Origin: Nocardioides sp. cx-173
GTDB taxonomy: Bacteria; Actinomycetota; Actinomycetes; Propionibacteriales; Nocardioidaceae
DNA length: 64,000 bases
Direction of reading: 5' to 3'
Assembly (NCBI RefSeq): GCF_021117365.1
Contig: NZ_CP088262.1
Location: 4,156,501 to 4,220,500 of the forward strand
Shown here: positions 26,786 to 38,065 of the stretch, piece after piece
Layout of the letters: each line of letters starts with the position of its first letter
Numbering within the stretch: position 1 is the first letter of the stretch
The notes under the pieces: generated by a model
The model's input: the letters and a program-made list of their open reading frames with translations, nothing else
The model's database searches: none
Told to the model about the DNA's origin: nothing
Position numbers and translations under genes: made by a program

Positions 26786-26856
26786 GCACCACACCCACCA
26801 CCCGGGTCCGGCGGCAGGCCGGTCCCGCGGACGAGCACACCCGGAAGAGGACCACC

Positions 26857-27681
26857 ATGACCGTCCACCACTTCGAGACTCTGCGTCCCGTGCGCCTGTA
26901 CGTCGAGCTCGGCAAGGGCTCGGTGCGCGTGATCGGCACCGACACCACCGAGTCCCACGTCGAGATCACCGGCCGCGACGCCGACGACGTCCTGGTCGAG
27001 CAGGCAGGCGACCAGCTGAACGTCGTCGCCCCCCGCCAGCGCGGCGGCTTCCTGGGCGGCGACTCCGCACTGCACGTCGTCGTGACCGTGCCCAGCGAGA
27101 GCGACGTGGCCGTCAAGAGCGGCAGCGCCGACGTCGACTGCCGTGGCACGTTCGGCAGCGGGCAGGTCAAGAGCGGCTCCGGCGCCGTCCATGTGGAGGA
27201 GTTCGGCCGACCCGCGAGCGTGGAGACCGGCTCGGGCGACATCCGCGTCGAGCGGGCCGGCGCCGAGCTGCGGGTCAAGAGCGGCTCCGGCGACGTCCAC
27301 GTCGAGCACACCTCGTCCGCGGTCGCGGTCTCCACCGGCTCCGGCGACGTCCAGGTCGGCTCCAACAACGGGCCGGCCATCGTCAAGACCGGCTCCGGCG
27401 ACGTCAAGGTCGTCGAAGCCACCGACGACGTGTCGATGTCGACCGGGAGCGGCGACCTGCTCATCAGCACCGCCACCCGCGGCCGCTTCACCGCCAAGGG
27501 GGCCTCCGGCGACGTCCGCATCGGCATCCCCGCCGGCGTCCCGGTCTGGACCGACATCTCCACGGTCACCGGGCGCATCCACTCCACGCTGCAGGGAGCC
27601 GGCCAGCCCGAGGAGGGCGCCGACCACGTGGAGGTACGCGCCAAGGTCGTCAGCGGCGACGTCGTCCTCACCGAGATCTGA
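26857..27681 (+). CDS. DUF4097-family beta-repeat protein
   Basis: 274 residues made of short repeating strands with GSGDV/TGSGD turns: KSGSADVDC, KSGSGAVHV, ETGSGDIRV, KSGSGDVHV, STGSGDVQV, KTGSGDVKV, STGSGDLLI. This is the right-handed beta-solenoid pattern of DUF4097 (putative adhesin). No signal peptide or membrane segment is present, so it should be cytoplasmic. It follows the RHH gene, and the pair is commonly found together in actinobacteria. GGAAGAGGA lies in front of the ATG. Molecular role unknown. Confidence 0.85.
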   Translation: MTVHHFETLRPVRLYVELGKGSVRVIGTDTTESHVEITGRDADDVLVEQAGDQLNVVAPRQRGGFLGGDSALHVVVTVPSESDVAVKSGSADVDCRGTFGSGQVKSGSGAVHVEEFGRPASVETGSGDIRVERAGAELRVKSGSGDVHVEHTSSAVAVSTGSGDVQVGSNNGPAIVKTGSGDVKVVEATDDVSMSTGSGDLLISTATRGRFTAKGASGDVRIGIPAGVPVWTDISTVTGRIHSTLQGAGQPEEGADHVEVRAKVVSGDVVLTEI

Positions 27682-27729
27682 GCATTCACCCATCCCCTCG
27701 AGCCCCACCACTATGCAAGGAGCACCGCC

Positions 27730-27879
27730 ATGATGAGCCTCCACCACCAGATCGACACCGAAGCCCGGCACCGCATCGCCGAGCGCGTCGCCAAGGCGTC
27801 CACGCCGTCGCTGCCCTCGCGGCGCGCGCGCCGCACCGCTCGCTCGCTGCGGGCGATCGCGGACCGGCTCGACTCCTGA
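27730..27879 (+). CDS. 49-residue basic protein, third gene of the RHH operon
   Basis: MMSLHHQIDTEARHRIAERV continues into a Ser/Arg-rich stretch (PSRRARRTARSLRAIADRLDS). There is a strong AAGGAGC 8 nt before the ATG. It lies 48 nt after the DUF4097 stop, so it is probably co-transcribed. It looks like a single amphipathic helix followed by a basic helix. No family recognised; the good ribosome site and codon pattern make it likely real. Confidence 0.65.
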   Translation: MMSLHHQIDTEARHRIAERVAKASTPSLPSRRARRTARSLRAIADRLDS

Positions 27880-27915
27880 GGAACACCCCTCGGCCGGGCA
27901 GGTGCGACGGTCGAG

Positions 27916-28857
27916 CTAGGACTTCATCGCGACGCCGAGGCGCCAGTAGCCCATGAACGCGACCTGTCGGCGGTCCACCGCGAGGTCGTTGACCAGGGCG
28001 CGGCGCAGCGCCGTGACGACCTTGGACTCGCCGGCGATCCAGGCGTAGAGCCCGCCCAGCTCGTGGCCCACGGCGCTCGGGGCCTCCGCGACGTCCTCTC
28101 CGGAGGAGGAGTACGTCGGCGTCTCCCACAGGTCGGGGTCCACCTCCTCGACCTCGGGCAGCACCAGCGGCGCGCCGAGGTGGTCAAGCACCGCCTGCTG
28201 CAGGGCGGCGCCGCGGGCGGCGCCGTCACGCGGCAGCCAGGTCACGCTCACGCCGTCCGGGTGGGCGAGGCTCTGCACGTCGGCGCTCAGCGGCACCTCG
28301 AGGTACGCCGCCCCGCGGGCGTCCGGCGGCAGGTCGGCGAGGATGCTCGCGACCGCCGGCACGGCGGTCTCGTCGCCGGCGAGCAGCAGCCGGTCGGCCG
28401 TACCGGGGACGAACTCGATGCCGCCGAACGCGCTCCCGCGGCGCGGCGCCATCATGACGACGCGGTCGCCGACGCTGACCTCCTCGGCCCACGCGGCGCC
28501 CGGACCGACCGGGCCGTCGCCGATGTGGAGCACGATGTCGACCACCAGGCGGGTGTCGACGCCGCTGCCGCGCACGTCGCGGACGGTGTAGGTGCGCATG
28601 TGGCCGCGCTCCTCGGCGGGCCGCGCGAACCACGCCTGCATCGCCACCTCGTCCAGGCCGGTCACGTCCGGCAGCCCGTCGAGGCCGGGGAAGACGAGCT
28701 TGATCCGCTGGTCGTAGAGCGGGCCGTCCACGCCGAAGTCGGCCAGGGCGGGCGAGCCGAGCTCCACCCGCACGAAGCTGGGCGAAAGCCGCTCCACGCC
28801 GACCACCTCGACCTGCTCGAGCAGCATCGGCAGCGTGGCAGAAGCGGTGGTCGTCAT
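27916..28857 (-). CDS. Siderophore-interacting protein (ferric-siderophore reductase)
   Basis: 313 residues: an N-terminal FAD-binding barrel (RLSPSFVRVELGSPAL, RTYTVRDVR with the FAD RxYT motif) and a C-terminal NAD(P)H-binding SIP domain (LLLAGDETAVPAVASILADL, YAWIAGESKVVTALRRAL, QVAFMGYWRLG). It releases iron from imported ferric siderophores by flavin-dependent reduction in the cytoplasm. A DtxR/IdeR-like iron box lies between its start and the dcd gene. It is a single-gene transcript. Confidence 0.93.
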   Translation of the reverse strand: MTTTASATLPMLLEQVEVVGVERLSPSFVRVELGSPALADFGVDGPLYDQRIKLVFPGLDGLPDVTGLDEVAMQAWFARPAEERGHMRTYTVRDVRGSGVDTRLVVDIVLHIGDGPVGPGAAWAEEVSVGDRVVMMAPRRGSAFGGIEFVPGTADRLLLAGDETAVPAVASILADLPPDARGAAYLEVPLSADVQSLAHPDGVSVTWLPRDGAARGAALQQAVLDHLGAPLVLPEVEEVDPDLWETPTYSSSGEDVAEAPSAVGHELGGLYAWIAGESKVVTALRRALVNDLAVDRRQVAFMGYWRLGVAMKS

Positions 28858-28870
28858 CGGCGGTCCTCGA

Positions 28871-28899
28871 TTAGGCAGTCCTAAGTTAGGACGACCTTA
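28871..28899. promoter_or_regulatory. IdeR/DtxR-like iron boxes upstream of the SIP gene
   Basis: On the minus strand, TAAGGTCGTCCTAACTTAG (28881-28899) matches the DtxR consensus TTAGGTTAGCCTAACCTAA at 13 of 19 positions. It overlaps a second half-palindrome TTAGGACTGCCTAA (28871-28884). It lies 14-42 nt before the SIP start, consistent with iron repression. Confidence 0.65.
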
Positions 28900-28926
28900 C
28901 ACGAGTCGCGCCACCAGGGGCCGCGG

Positions 28927-29502
28927 TCAGATCGAGGTGCGGTGGAAGTTCTGGAAGGAGCGCGAGGGGGTCGGTCCGCGCTGACCCTGGTAGCGCGAGC
29001 CGTACTTCTCCGAGCCGTAGGGGTGCTCCGAGGGCGAGGTGAGCCGGAAGAAGCAGAACTGGCCGATCTTCATGCCGGGGTAGAGCTTGATCGGCAGCGT
29101 GGCGACGTTGGCCAGCTCGAGGGTCACATGCCCCGAGAAGCCGGGGTCCACGAACCCCGCGGTCGCGTGGGTCAGCAGGCCGAGCCGGCCCAGCGACGAC
29201 TTGCCCTCGACGCGGGCCGCGACATCATCGGGCAGCGAGACCACCTCGTAGGTCGACCCCAGGACGAACTCGCCCGGGTGCAGGATGAACGGCTCGTCGC
29301 CCTCGGGCTCCACCTCGCGGGTCAGGTCGGACTGGTCGGCGGCCGGGTCGATGTGCGGGTAGCGGTGGTTCTCGAAGACCCGGAAGAACCGGTCCAGCCG
29401 CACGTCGATCGACGACGGCTGGAGCATGGCGGGGTCCCAGGGGTCCATCGCGACCCGGCCGGCGTCGATCTCGGCCAGGATGTCGCGGTCGCTCAGCAGC
29501 AC
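28927..29502 (-). CDS. dcd: dCTP deaminase
   Basis: 191 residues, trimeric dUTPase-fold enzyme that deaminates dCTP in pyrimidine deoxynucleotide supply. Motifs: [50 protein letters not shown] and [18 protein letters not shown]. Mycobacterial orthologs are about 190 residues and can also hydrolyse dUTP; the same may hold here. GTG 29502 is chosen because TAAGGT lies 7 nt upstream (leaderless), giving [12 protein letters not shown], the usual N-terminus. It diverges from the hybrid kinase gene. Confidence 0.95.
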   Translation of the reverse strand: MLLSDRDILAEIDAGRVAMDPWDPAMLQPSSIDVRLDRFFRVFENHRYPHIDPAADQSDLTREVEPEGDEPFILHPGEFVLGSTYEVVSLPDDVAARVEGKSSLGRLGLLTHATAGFVDPGFSGHVTLELANVATLPIKLYPGMKIGQFCFFRLTSPSEHPYGSEKYGSRYQGQRGPTPSRSFQNFHRTSI

Positions 29503-29561
29503 GGGCACGACCTTAGTGGGTAGGTGGTCCGGGCAGCCGCCATCCGTGAAAGCCTGCACCC

Positions 29562-32303
<2,742 letters not shown>

Positions 32304-32346
32304 GCCTGAGGGCGGACCTCGCCCAGGCTCCAGGCAGGATGGTCAC

Positions 32347-33132
32347 ATGGCCTTCTCCCGCTTCGTCGCCCTCGGCGACTCCTTCACCGAGGGGTACGGC
32401 GACCCCGACCCCGACCGCCCCAACGGGCTGCGCGGCTGGGCCGACCGGGTGGCCGAGGTGCTGGCCCGCCAGAGCGACGACTTCGGCTACGCCAACCTCG
32501 CGATCCGCGGCCGCAAGCTGGACGCGGTCCTCGCCGAGCAGCTGCGCCCCGCCCTGGCCCTCGAGCCCGACCTGGTGACCATCTACGCCGGCGCCAACGA
32601 CATCCTGCGGCCCCGGGTCGACCTGGACGCGCTCGTCGGACGCTACGACGCCGCGCTGGGCGAGCTCGCCGCCACCGGCGCCCGGCTGCTGGTGTTCACC
32701 GCGTTCGACCCGGGCGACTCCGCGACGTACAAGATGCTGCGCGGGCGGTTCGCGATCTACAACGAGCTGGTCCGCGAGAGCGCCGAGCGGCACGGCGCCG
32801 ACATCGTCGACTACTGGCGGATGCGCGAGTACCGCGACTGGCGCCTGTGGGACGACGACCGCATGCACATGGGCCCGGCGGGCCACCAGCGCATGGCGAT
32901 GGCGGTCCTCGACGTGCTCGGCGTCGAGCACGACCTGGCGCCGCTGACGCTGCGCGAGTCCGCGGCCCTGCGGCGCCGCGAGCAGCTGCGCGAGCACGCC
33001 GCCTGGGTCCGCACCTCGGCCGCACCGTGGGTGCACCGGCGGCTCACCGGCCGCTCCTCGGGCGACACCGTCTCGCCGCGCCACCCCACTCTCGGGCGGG
33101 TGGGCGCACCGGACCGGGCGACCTCGATATAG
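32347..33132 (+). CDS. SGNH/GDSL-family hydrolase
   Basis: 261 residues, no signal peptide, so cytoplasmic. Block I FVALGDSFTEGYGD (Ser), block III IYAGANDIL (Asn) and block V DDDRMHMGPAGHQRMA (Asp and His) complete the SGNH set. A basic Arg-rich C-terminal extension of about 60 residues follows the fold. The -10-like CAGGAT is 6 nt before the ATG. The stop codon TAG falls within the likely promoter of the tRNA gene. Esterase or lipase of unknown substrate. Confidence 0.9.
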   Translation: MAFSRFVALGDSFTEGYGDPDPDRPNGLRGWADRVAEVLARQSDDFGYANLAIRGRKLDAVLAEQLRPALALEPDLVTIYAGANDILRPRVDLDALVGRYDAALGELAATGARLLVFTAFDPGDSATYKMLRGRFAIYNELVRESAERHGADIVDYWRMREYRDWRLWDDDRMHMGPAGHQRMAMAVLDVLGVEHDLAPLTLRESAALRRREQLREHAAWVRTSAAPWVHRRLTGRSSGDTVSPRHPTLGRVGAPDRATSI

Positions 33133-33163
33133 TCTGGCCGCCGACCCGGTCCGCCGGGTCAGT

Positions 33164-33239
33164 GCGGACGTAGCTCAGTTGGTAGAGCGCGACCTTCCCA
33201 AGGTCGATGTCGCGAGTTCGAGTCTCGTCGTCCGCTCCA
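33164..33239 (+). tRNA. tRNA-Gly (anticodon CCC)
   Basis: 76 nt with an encoded CCA end. The acceptor stem GCGGACG pairs with CGTCCGC. The D arm is GCTC..GAGC, the anticodon stem CGACC/GGTCG has loop TTCCCAA, and the T stem GCGAG/CTCGT has TTCGAGT. Anticodon CCC reads GGG. A -10-like TATAGT (33127-33132) lies in the end of the GDSL gene. Confidence 0.95.
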
Positions 33240-33253
33240 CCTAGTCTTCCGGG

Positions 33254-33892
33254 GTGCAGTTCTCCGGCTTCCCCGTCGCGGCGTTCGACTTCTATGACGA
33301 CCTCGAGGTCGACAACACCCGGTCCTACTGGACCGCCCACAAGGCCGTGTACGACGAGGCGGTGCTGGCACCGATGAAAGCGCTGACCGCCGCGCTGGAG
33401 CCGGAGTTCGGGCCGGCCAAGATCTTCCGGCCCTACCGCGACGTGCGCTTCGCCAAGGACAAGACGCCCTACAAGACGCATCAGAGCGCCTTCGTGGCCT
33501 CCGGCCCGGCCACCGGCTGGTACGTCGAGATCGCGCCGCGGGGCATGCGGGTCGGCGCGGGCTTCTACGAGGCGTCGGGCCCGCGCCTGGCCGCCGTACG
33601 CGAGGCCATGGCGGACGACCGCACCGGACCGGCGCTCAAGCGGATCCTCACCACGCTCGAGAAGGCGGACTTCGAGATCAGCGGCGAGCGACTGAAGACG
33701 ACCCCGCGCGGCTACGACGCCGACCACCCGCGCATCGAGCTGCTGCGCCACAAGACGCTGGCCGCCGGGAAGTCCTACGGCTTCGCCGACTTCATCCACA
33801 CCGCGGTGCTGCTCGACCACGTCCGCGAGGACTGGCGCGCGCTCAAGCCGCTGGTCGCGTGGCTCGAGCGCGCGTTCGCCGCGGCCGACTGA
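33254..33892 (+). CDS. DUF2461 (TIGR02453) family protein
   Basis: 212 residues from a GTG start. Conserved features: DFYDDLEVDNTRSYWTAHK, KIFRPYRDVRFAKDKTPYKT, SGPATGWYVEIAPRGMRVGAGFY and ELLRHKTLAAGKSY. TAGTCT lies 6 nt before the GTG, immediately after the tRNA CCA, so its leaderless promoter abuts the tRNA gene. The family is widespread; its biochemical role is not established. Confidence 0.9.
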   Translation: MQFSGFPVAAFDFYDDLEVDNTRSYWTAHKAVYDEAVLAPMKALTAALEPEFGPAKIFRPYRDVRFAKDKTPYKTHQSAFVASGPATGWYVEIAPRGMRVGAGFYEASGPRLAAVREAMADDRTGPALKRILTTLEKADFEISGERLKTTPRGYDADHPRIELLRHKTLAAGKSYGFADFIHTAVLLDHVREDWRALKPLVAWLERAFAAAD

Positions 33893-33928
33893 GCGCTCGC
33901 TCTTCCCGGGTCCGGGCTGCGTCGCGGG

Positions 33929-34381
33929 TCACGCCTTCGTGAACGTCGCCATCGTGCGCTCGGGCTCCCAGTAGGCCTTCATCGAGGCGACGGCGCCGTC
34001 GTCGTCGACGACGTAGACCATGATCAGCTCGGTCGTGGTGTGGCTGCCGTCGGGGAACGCCGTGCGGATGGACCCGACGTTGGCGCAGGTGTTGCTCCCC
34101 GGGTTGGCGAAGGAGTCGGTGATCGTGAACTCGAAGGTCGCGATCGGGGCGATCGCCTGCTCCCAGAACGCGCGGATCCCCGCGTGGCCGTGGTGGCCCC
34201 TGCCCTCGGGGTCGAACATCGAGGGACCCACCGGGTCCTCCAGCACGGCGTGGGGTGCGTAGACCGTCAGCCACTCCTCCAGGTCGCCGTTGGCCACCGC
34301 GGAGTACGAGCGCTGCGAGGCGGTCCGCGCGGGGTGCGGGTCGTTCGGGGCGTTCCAGGTGATGGCGTCCGACGTGATCAT
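33929..34381 (-). CDS. NTF2/SnoaL-like (ketosteroid-isomerase fold) protein
   Basis: 150 residues with the alpha+beta-cone pattern: SYSAVANGDLEEWLTVYAPH, AVLEDPVGPSMFDPEGRGHHG, IRAFWEQAIAP, TELIMVYVVDDDGAVASMKAYW. Asp/Glu in VLEDPVG matches the catalytic region of steroid isomerase-like members. TACGAT 6 nt before the ATG supports a leaderless start. A KstR-type palindrome sits at the -35, which hints at a role in steroid or related lipid catabolism. That link is inference. Confidence 0.85.
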   Translation of the reverse strand: MITSDAITWNAPNDPHPARTASQRSYSAVANGDLEEWLTVYAPHAVLEDPVGPSMFDPEGRGHHGHAGIRAFWEQAIAPIATFEFTITDSFANPGSNTCANVGSIRTAFPDGSHTTTELIMVYVVDDDGAVASMKAYWEPERTMATFTKA

Positions 34382-34399
34382 GGGGGCATCGTAGGCCTG

Positions 34400-34419
34400 C
34401 ACTGGAACACGTTCTAGTG
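34400..34419. promoter_or_regulatory. KstR-like operator
   Basis: CACTGGAACACGTTCTAGTG is a 20-nt palindrome with one mismatched pair. Its core TGGAACACGTTCTA fits the KstR consensus TnnAACnnGTTnnA. It overlaps the -35 of the SnoaL-like gene and lies 80 nt before the divergent gene at 34499. Confidence 0.65.
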
Positions 34420-34498
34420 CGCAAGCCTTCCCTCGGCCTCCCGTGCCCGGCCACCCGGGGTTCACCTGCCGCTCGCCCCGGGCGGGCACGCTGCTGGC

Positions 34499-35350
34499 AT
34501 GGCGAAGCGCGCGGCCTTCCTCCACGTCGGCCTGGACGACCGGTCCGGCGACGTGCTTGACGTGGCCCTCCGGCACCACTCCCACCCCCTGGCCGCCCTG
34601 GGCGTCCAGGCGCCGGGCGACTCGGGCGAGGAGCTGTTCCGGGCCGCGCTGGACATCCTGCGCACCCACCGCACCTGGGGCTACCGCCGCGACGAGGTCG
34701 AGGGCGTCTGGTCCGACATCTGCCGCCGCGGCCACCGCGGCACCGGCACCCTGGTCGTCTCCCAGCCGATGCTGGCCGAGGCCACGACCGGCCAGGTCGA
34801 GCTCCTCCTCGACGCCCTGCGCGGCTTCCAGCGGCACGTCGTACTGACCCTCGCCGCCCCGGACACCTGGACCGCCGGCGACCTCGACCTGGGCCCGATG
34901 CTGGACCGCTGGGTGACGGCGCTCGGTCGCCCCGAGCGCGTGCACGTCATCGTCTCGCCGCCCGTGCGCTGCCCGGCGACCACGTGGAGGGCCTTCGGCA
35001 AGGTGGTCGGGTTCGGCACGGCGTCGCTGACCGTCGACGGCCTCGAGGTCCCGACCCTCGCCCGGCCACCCCGGCTGGTCTCGACCGAGCGCCACGAGGC
35101 CCTGCGCGACCTCGGCCGCCGCTGGGCCGGTCAGCTCGTCAGCCGCGGTCTCGACGTGCGCGGCGACCTGGCCGACCTGGTGCCGCAGGTCGCGCCCGCG
35201 CCCGACCCGGTCTCCCTGCTCGGCCCCACCGATGCCGCTCTCGCCGAGGCACTGCGCACCGTCGAGCGGCTCGAGCGGCGCAACCAGACGTTGGAGTCAA
35301 GGGTCGCCCAGCTGCGCGCGGTCAGGCGGCGGTGGGGGCGTAGCGCATGA
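34499..35350 (+). CDS. Hypothetical protein, degenerate sulfotransferase-like
   Basis: 283 residues. The overall layout (FLHVG strand at the N-terminus, TLVVSQPMLAEATTGQVELLLDAL, HVVLTLAAPDTW, then a C-terminal helix ERLERRNQTLESRVAQLRA) follows a common actinobacterial P-loop sulfotransferase-like family. Where those proteins have a phosphate loop like PKTGTT after the first strand, this one reads GLDDRSGDV, so nucleotide or PAPS binding is probably lost. The C-terminal 35 residues form a likely coiled coil. Family assignment rests on pattern only; it may be a non-catalytic paralog. Confidence 0.55.
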   Translation: MAKRAAFLHVGLDDRSGDVLDVALRHHSHPLAALGVQAPGDSGEELFRAALDILRTHRTWGYRRDEVEGVWSDICRRGHRGTGTLVVSQPMLAEATTGQVELLLDALRGFQRHVVLTLAAPDTWTAGDLDLGPMLDRWVTALGRPERVHVIVSPPVRCPATTWRAFGKVVGFGTASLTVDGLEVPTLARPPRLVSTERHEALRDLGRRWAGQLVSRGLDVRGDLADLVPQVAPAPDPVSLLGPTDAALAEALRTVERLERRNQTLESRVAQLRAVRRRWGRSA

Positions 35351-35556
35351 GCGGGCTTCGTCGCTCGGATCTGCGTGTGGCCGGCGGCCTTAGGGCTTAG
35401 TCCCGCGGCCTTCGGCCTGCGGTCTGGGGCCTTCGCCCTGCACACCTCACCGGATTTCGGCGCGCTCGCGCGACTTCGTTCCTCAGTCGCGTCGCTTGCT
35501 CAATCTTCGCTCGCCCACGCGCCGCGCTCGTTCCTCGCGCGGCGCTGCTCGCTCGG

Positions 35557-36015
35557 TCAGTGAGGCTGCCAGGCGTCTTCGTCGGCGGTGCGGGAGGTGA
35601 CGGCCTTGGGCAGCTTCTGGTCGGCGAGCTGCTGGATCGAGACCTGCTCGAAGACGTCGCGCAGCGAGCGACGGGCGGCGATCCACACGTGCTGGAGGAC
35701 CTCGGCGGACTCGTTGTAGCTGACCGCCTCGGGGCGCAGCCCGTAGACGGAGACCAGGGGGCCGTCGACGGCGCGGATGACGTCGGCCACCGAGACGTCG
35801 CTCGGCGACCGACCCATGCGCCAGCCGCCGGACTGGCCGCGCTGCGACATCACGATGCCGGCGCGGCGCAGGTCGGCGAGGATCGCCTGGAGGAAGCCGT
35901 GCGGGATCTCCTGCAGCTTGCCCAGCTCCTCGGCGCTCACCGCGCGACCGTCGGCGCGCTGGGACATCTCGATCAGCGCTCGGAGGGCGTAGTCGGACTT
36001 CGCGGAGACACGCAT
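35557..36015 (-). CDS. Rrf2-family regulator without cysteines
   Basis: 152 residues: a winged HTH ([62 protein letters not shown]) and the dimerisation helix. The Cys cluster of the Fe-S sensors IscR/NsrR/RirA is absent, and there is no cysteine in the whole protein, so it does not hold such a cluster. It may be of the CymR or another non-Fe-S type. It is divergent from the FadE5-like dehydrogenase with 190 nt between them, so it may control that gene or itself. -10-like CACACT lies 6 nt before the ATG. Confidence 0.9.
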   Translation of the reverse strand: MRVSAKSDYALRALIEMSQRADGRAVSAEELGKLQEIPHGFLQAILADLRRAGIVMSQRGQSGGWRMGRSPSDVSVADVIRAVDGPLVSVYGLRPEAVSYNESAEVLQHVWIAARRSLRDVFEQVSIQQLADQKLPKAVTSRTADEDAWQPH

Positions 36016-36108
36016 AGGGCGAGTGTGTCAGATATCCCGATGCACACACTGGACAAGGGGCCCACGGACAAGGGCGGGAGACCCCGGTCACCCGGCTCCG
36101 CCCCCCGC

Positions 36109-36156
36109 TTGCGTGGCCACCACCGGCTCCTTATCATTAAGTTACCGGTCAGTAGC
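36109..36156 (+). promoter_or_regulatory. Promoter and TetR-type operator of the acyl-CoA dehydrogenase
   Basis: -35 TTGCGT (36109-36114), a 17-nt spacer, -10 TATCAT (36132-36137). The imperfect palindrome GTTACCGGTCAGTAGC (36141-36156) covers the expected transcription start. Palindromes of the form TTAC..GTAA are common operators of TetR-family fatty-acid regulators in actinobacteria. Confidence 0.6.
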
Positions 36157-36205
36157 GACTGCTGCTCCTCCAGGCCGGACACCCGAGACACAGAATGGTG
36201 GGTCA

Positions 36206-38059
36206 GTGAGCCACTACAAGAGCAACCTGCGCGACATCGAGTTCAACCTCTTCGAGGTCCTGGGCCGCGACGAGGTCCTGGGCACCGGCCCGTTCGCCGA
36301 GGTCGACGGCGACACCGCCCGCTCGATCCTCGCCGAGGTCGACCGCCTCTCGCGCGAGGACCTCGCGGCGTCGTACGTGGACAGCGACCGCAACCCGCCG
36401 GTCTTCGACCCCGCGACCGGCACCGCGGACCTGCCCGAGTCGTTCAAGAAGAGCTACCAGGCCTGGATGGACGCCGAGTGGTGGCGCCTGCAGGTCGTCG
36501 AGGAGCTCGGCGGCCAGCCGGCCCCCTCCAGCCTGGTCTGGGCGACCGCGGAGCTGGTGCTCGGCGCGAACGCGCCGGTCTGGATGTACGCCGCCGGCCC
36601 GGCGTTCGCCAACGTCGTGTACCGCAACGGCAACGAGCGCGACAAGAAGATCGCGCAGTTCATGGTCGACCGCCAGTGGGGCTGCACCATGGTCCTCACC
36701 GAGCCCGACGCCGGCTCCGACGTCGGCGCCGGTCGCACCAAGGCCACGCTCAACGACGACGGCTCCTGGAACATCGAGGGCGTCAAGCGCTTCATCACCT
36801 CGGGCGAGCACGACATGAGCGAGAACATCATGCACCTCGTGCTGGCGCGCCCCGTCGGCATCGAGGGCGTCGGCGGTCCCGGCACCAAGGGCCTGAGCCT
36901 GTTCCTGGTCCCGAAGTTCCACTTCGATCACGAGACCGGCGAGCTGACCGGCGAGCGCAACGGCGCCTACGTCACCAACGTCGAGCACAAGATGGGGATC
37001 AAGGTCTCCAACACCTGCGAGGTCACCTTCGGCGAGAAGGAGCCGGCCCAGGGCTGGCTGCTCGGCGAGGTGCACAACGGCATCGCGCAGATGTTCCAGG
37101 TCATCGAGAACGCCCGGATGCTGGTGGGCACCAAGGCCATCGCCACGCTGTCCACCGGCTACCTCAACGCCCTCGACTACGCCAAGCAGCGCCAGCAGGG
37201 CGCCGACCTGACCCAGTCCGGCGACAAGACGGCGCCGCGCGTGACGATCACCCACCACCCCGACGTCCGGCGTTCGCTGATGACGCAGAAGTCGTTCTCG
37301 GAGGCGATGCGGTCGCTGGTGCTCTACACCGCGTCCTGGCAGGACAAGGTGATGCTGGCCGAGCACGCCGGCGAGCGCGACGAGCTGGCCGAGAAGGTCA
37401 ACGACCTGCTCCTGCCGATCGTCAAGGGCTACGGCTCCGAGCGGTCGTGGGTCCTGCTGGGCACCGAGTCGCTGCAGACCTTCGGCGGCTCGGGCTTCCT
37501 GCAGGAGTACCCCGTCGAGCAGTACGTACGTGACGCCAAGATCGACACCCTCTACGAGGGCACGACCGCGATCCAGGGCCAGGACTTCTTCTTCCGCAAG
37601 ATCGTCAAGGACCAGGGCAAGGCGCTGGGCCACCTGGCCGGCGAGATCCAGGGCTTCCTGGACGCCGAGTCCGGCAACGGGCGGCTCAAGGTGGAGCGCG
37701 CGCTGCTCGCCACCGCGCTCGAGGACGCCCAGGCGATCGTCGGGCACATGATCAACGACCTGATGTCGGCCGAGGGCGAGATCCGCAACATCTACAAGGT
37801 GGGCCTCAACACCACCCGCCTGCTGATGGCCCTCGGGGACGTCGTCTGCGGCTGGCTGCTGCTCAAGGGCGCCGAGGTGGCGCTCGAGAAGCTGTCCGAC
37901 GAGAGCGCGCTTTCGGCCAAGGACAAGTCCTTCTACGAGGGCAAGGTCGCGGCTGCGCAGTTCTTCGCGCAGACCAACCTGCCGCGCCTCACCGCCGAGC
38001 GGGCCATCGCCGAGGCCACCGACCTCTCCCTGATGGACCTCGACGAGTCCGTCTTCTGA
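36206..38059 (+). CDS. fadE5: Acyl-CoA dehydrogenase, FadE5-like
   Basis: 617 residues, cytoplasmic flavoprotein for the first oxidation step of fatty-acid beta-oxidation. It begins [19 protein letters not shown], the hallmark N-terminus of mycobacterial FadE5, and carries [45 protein letters not shown] and [20 protein letters not shown], with the long C-terminal domain of this subgroup. It starts at GTG 36206; an upstream ATG is out of frame. FadE5 acts on a broad range of acyl-CoA chain lengths. It has its own promoter and operator, with a large hairpin right after the stop. Confidence 0.93.
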   Translation: MSHYKSNLRDIEFNLFEVLGRDEVLGTGPFAEVDGDTARSILAEVDRLSREDLAASYVDSDRNPPVFDPATGTADLPESFKKSYQAWMDAEWWRLQVVEELGGQPAPSSLVWATAELVLGANAPVWMYAAGPAFANVVYRNGNERDKKIAQFMVDRQWGCTMVLTEPDAGSDVGAGRTKATLNDDGSWNIEGVKRFITSGEHDMSENIMHLVLARPVGIEGVGGPGTKGLSLFLVPKFHFDHETGELTGERNGAYVTNVEHKMGIKVSNTCEVTFGEKEPAQGWLLGEVHNGIAQMFQVIENARMLVGTKAIATLSTGYLNALDYAKQRQQGADLTQSGDKTAPRVTITHHPDVRRSLMTQKSFSEAMRSLVLYTASWQDKVMLAEHAGERDELAEKVNDLLLPIVKGYGSERSWVLLGTESLQTFGGSGFLQEYPVEQYVRDAKIDTLYEGTTAIQGQDFFFRKIVKDQGKALGHLAGEIQGFLDAESGNGRLKVERALLATALEDAQAIVGHMINDLMSAEGEIRNIYKVGLNTTRLLMALGDVVCGWLLLKGAEVALEKLSDESALSAKDKSFYEGKVAAAQFFAQTNLPRLTAERAIAEATDLSLMDLDESVF

Positions 38060-38065
38060 TCCACC

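Noticed and set aside
35351..35556. Possible small RNA or hairpin cluster in the GC-skewed spacer before the Rrf2 gene
   Set aside because: Only short imperfect CGCGCTC/GAGCGCG-type repeats are seen, with no promoter or terminator pair to support an RNA gene.
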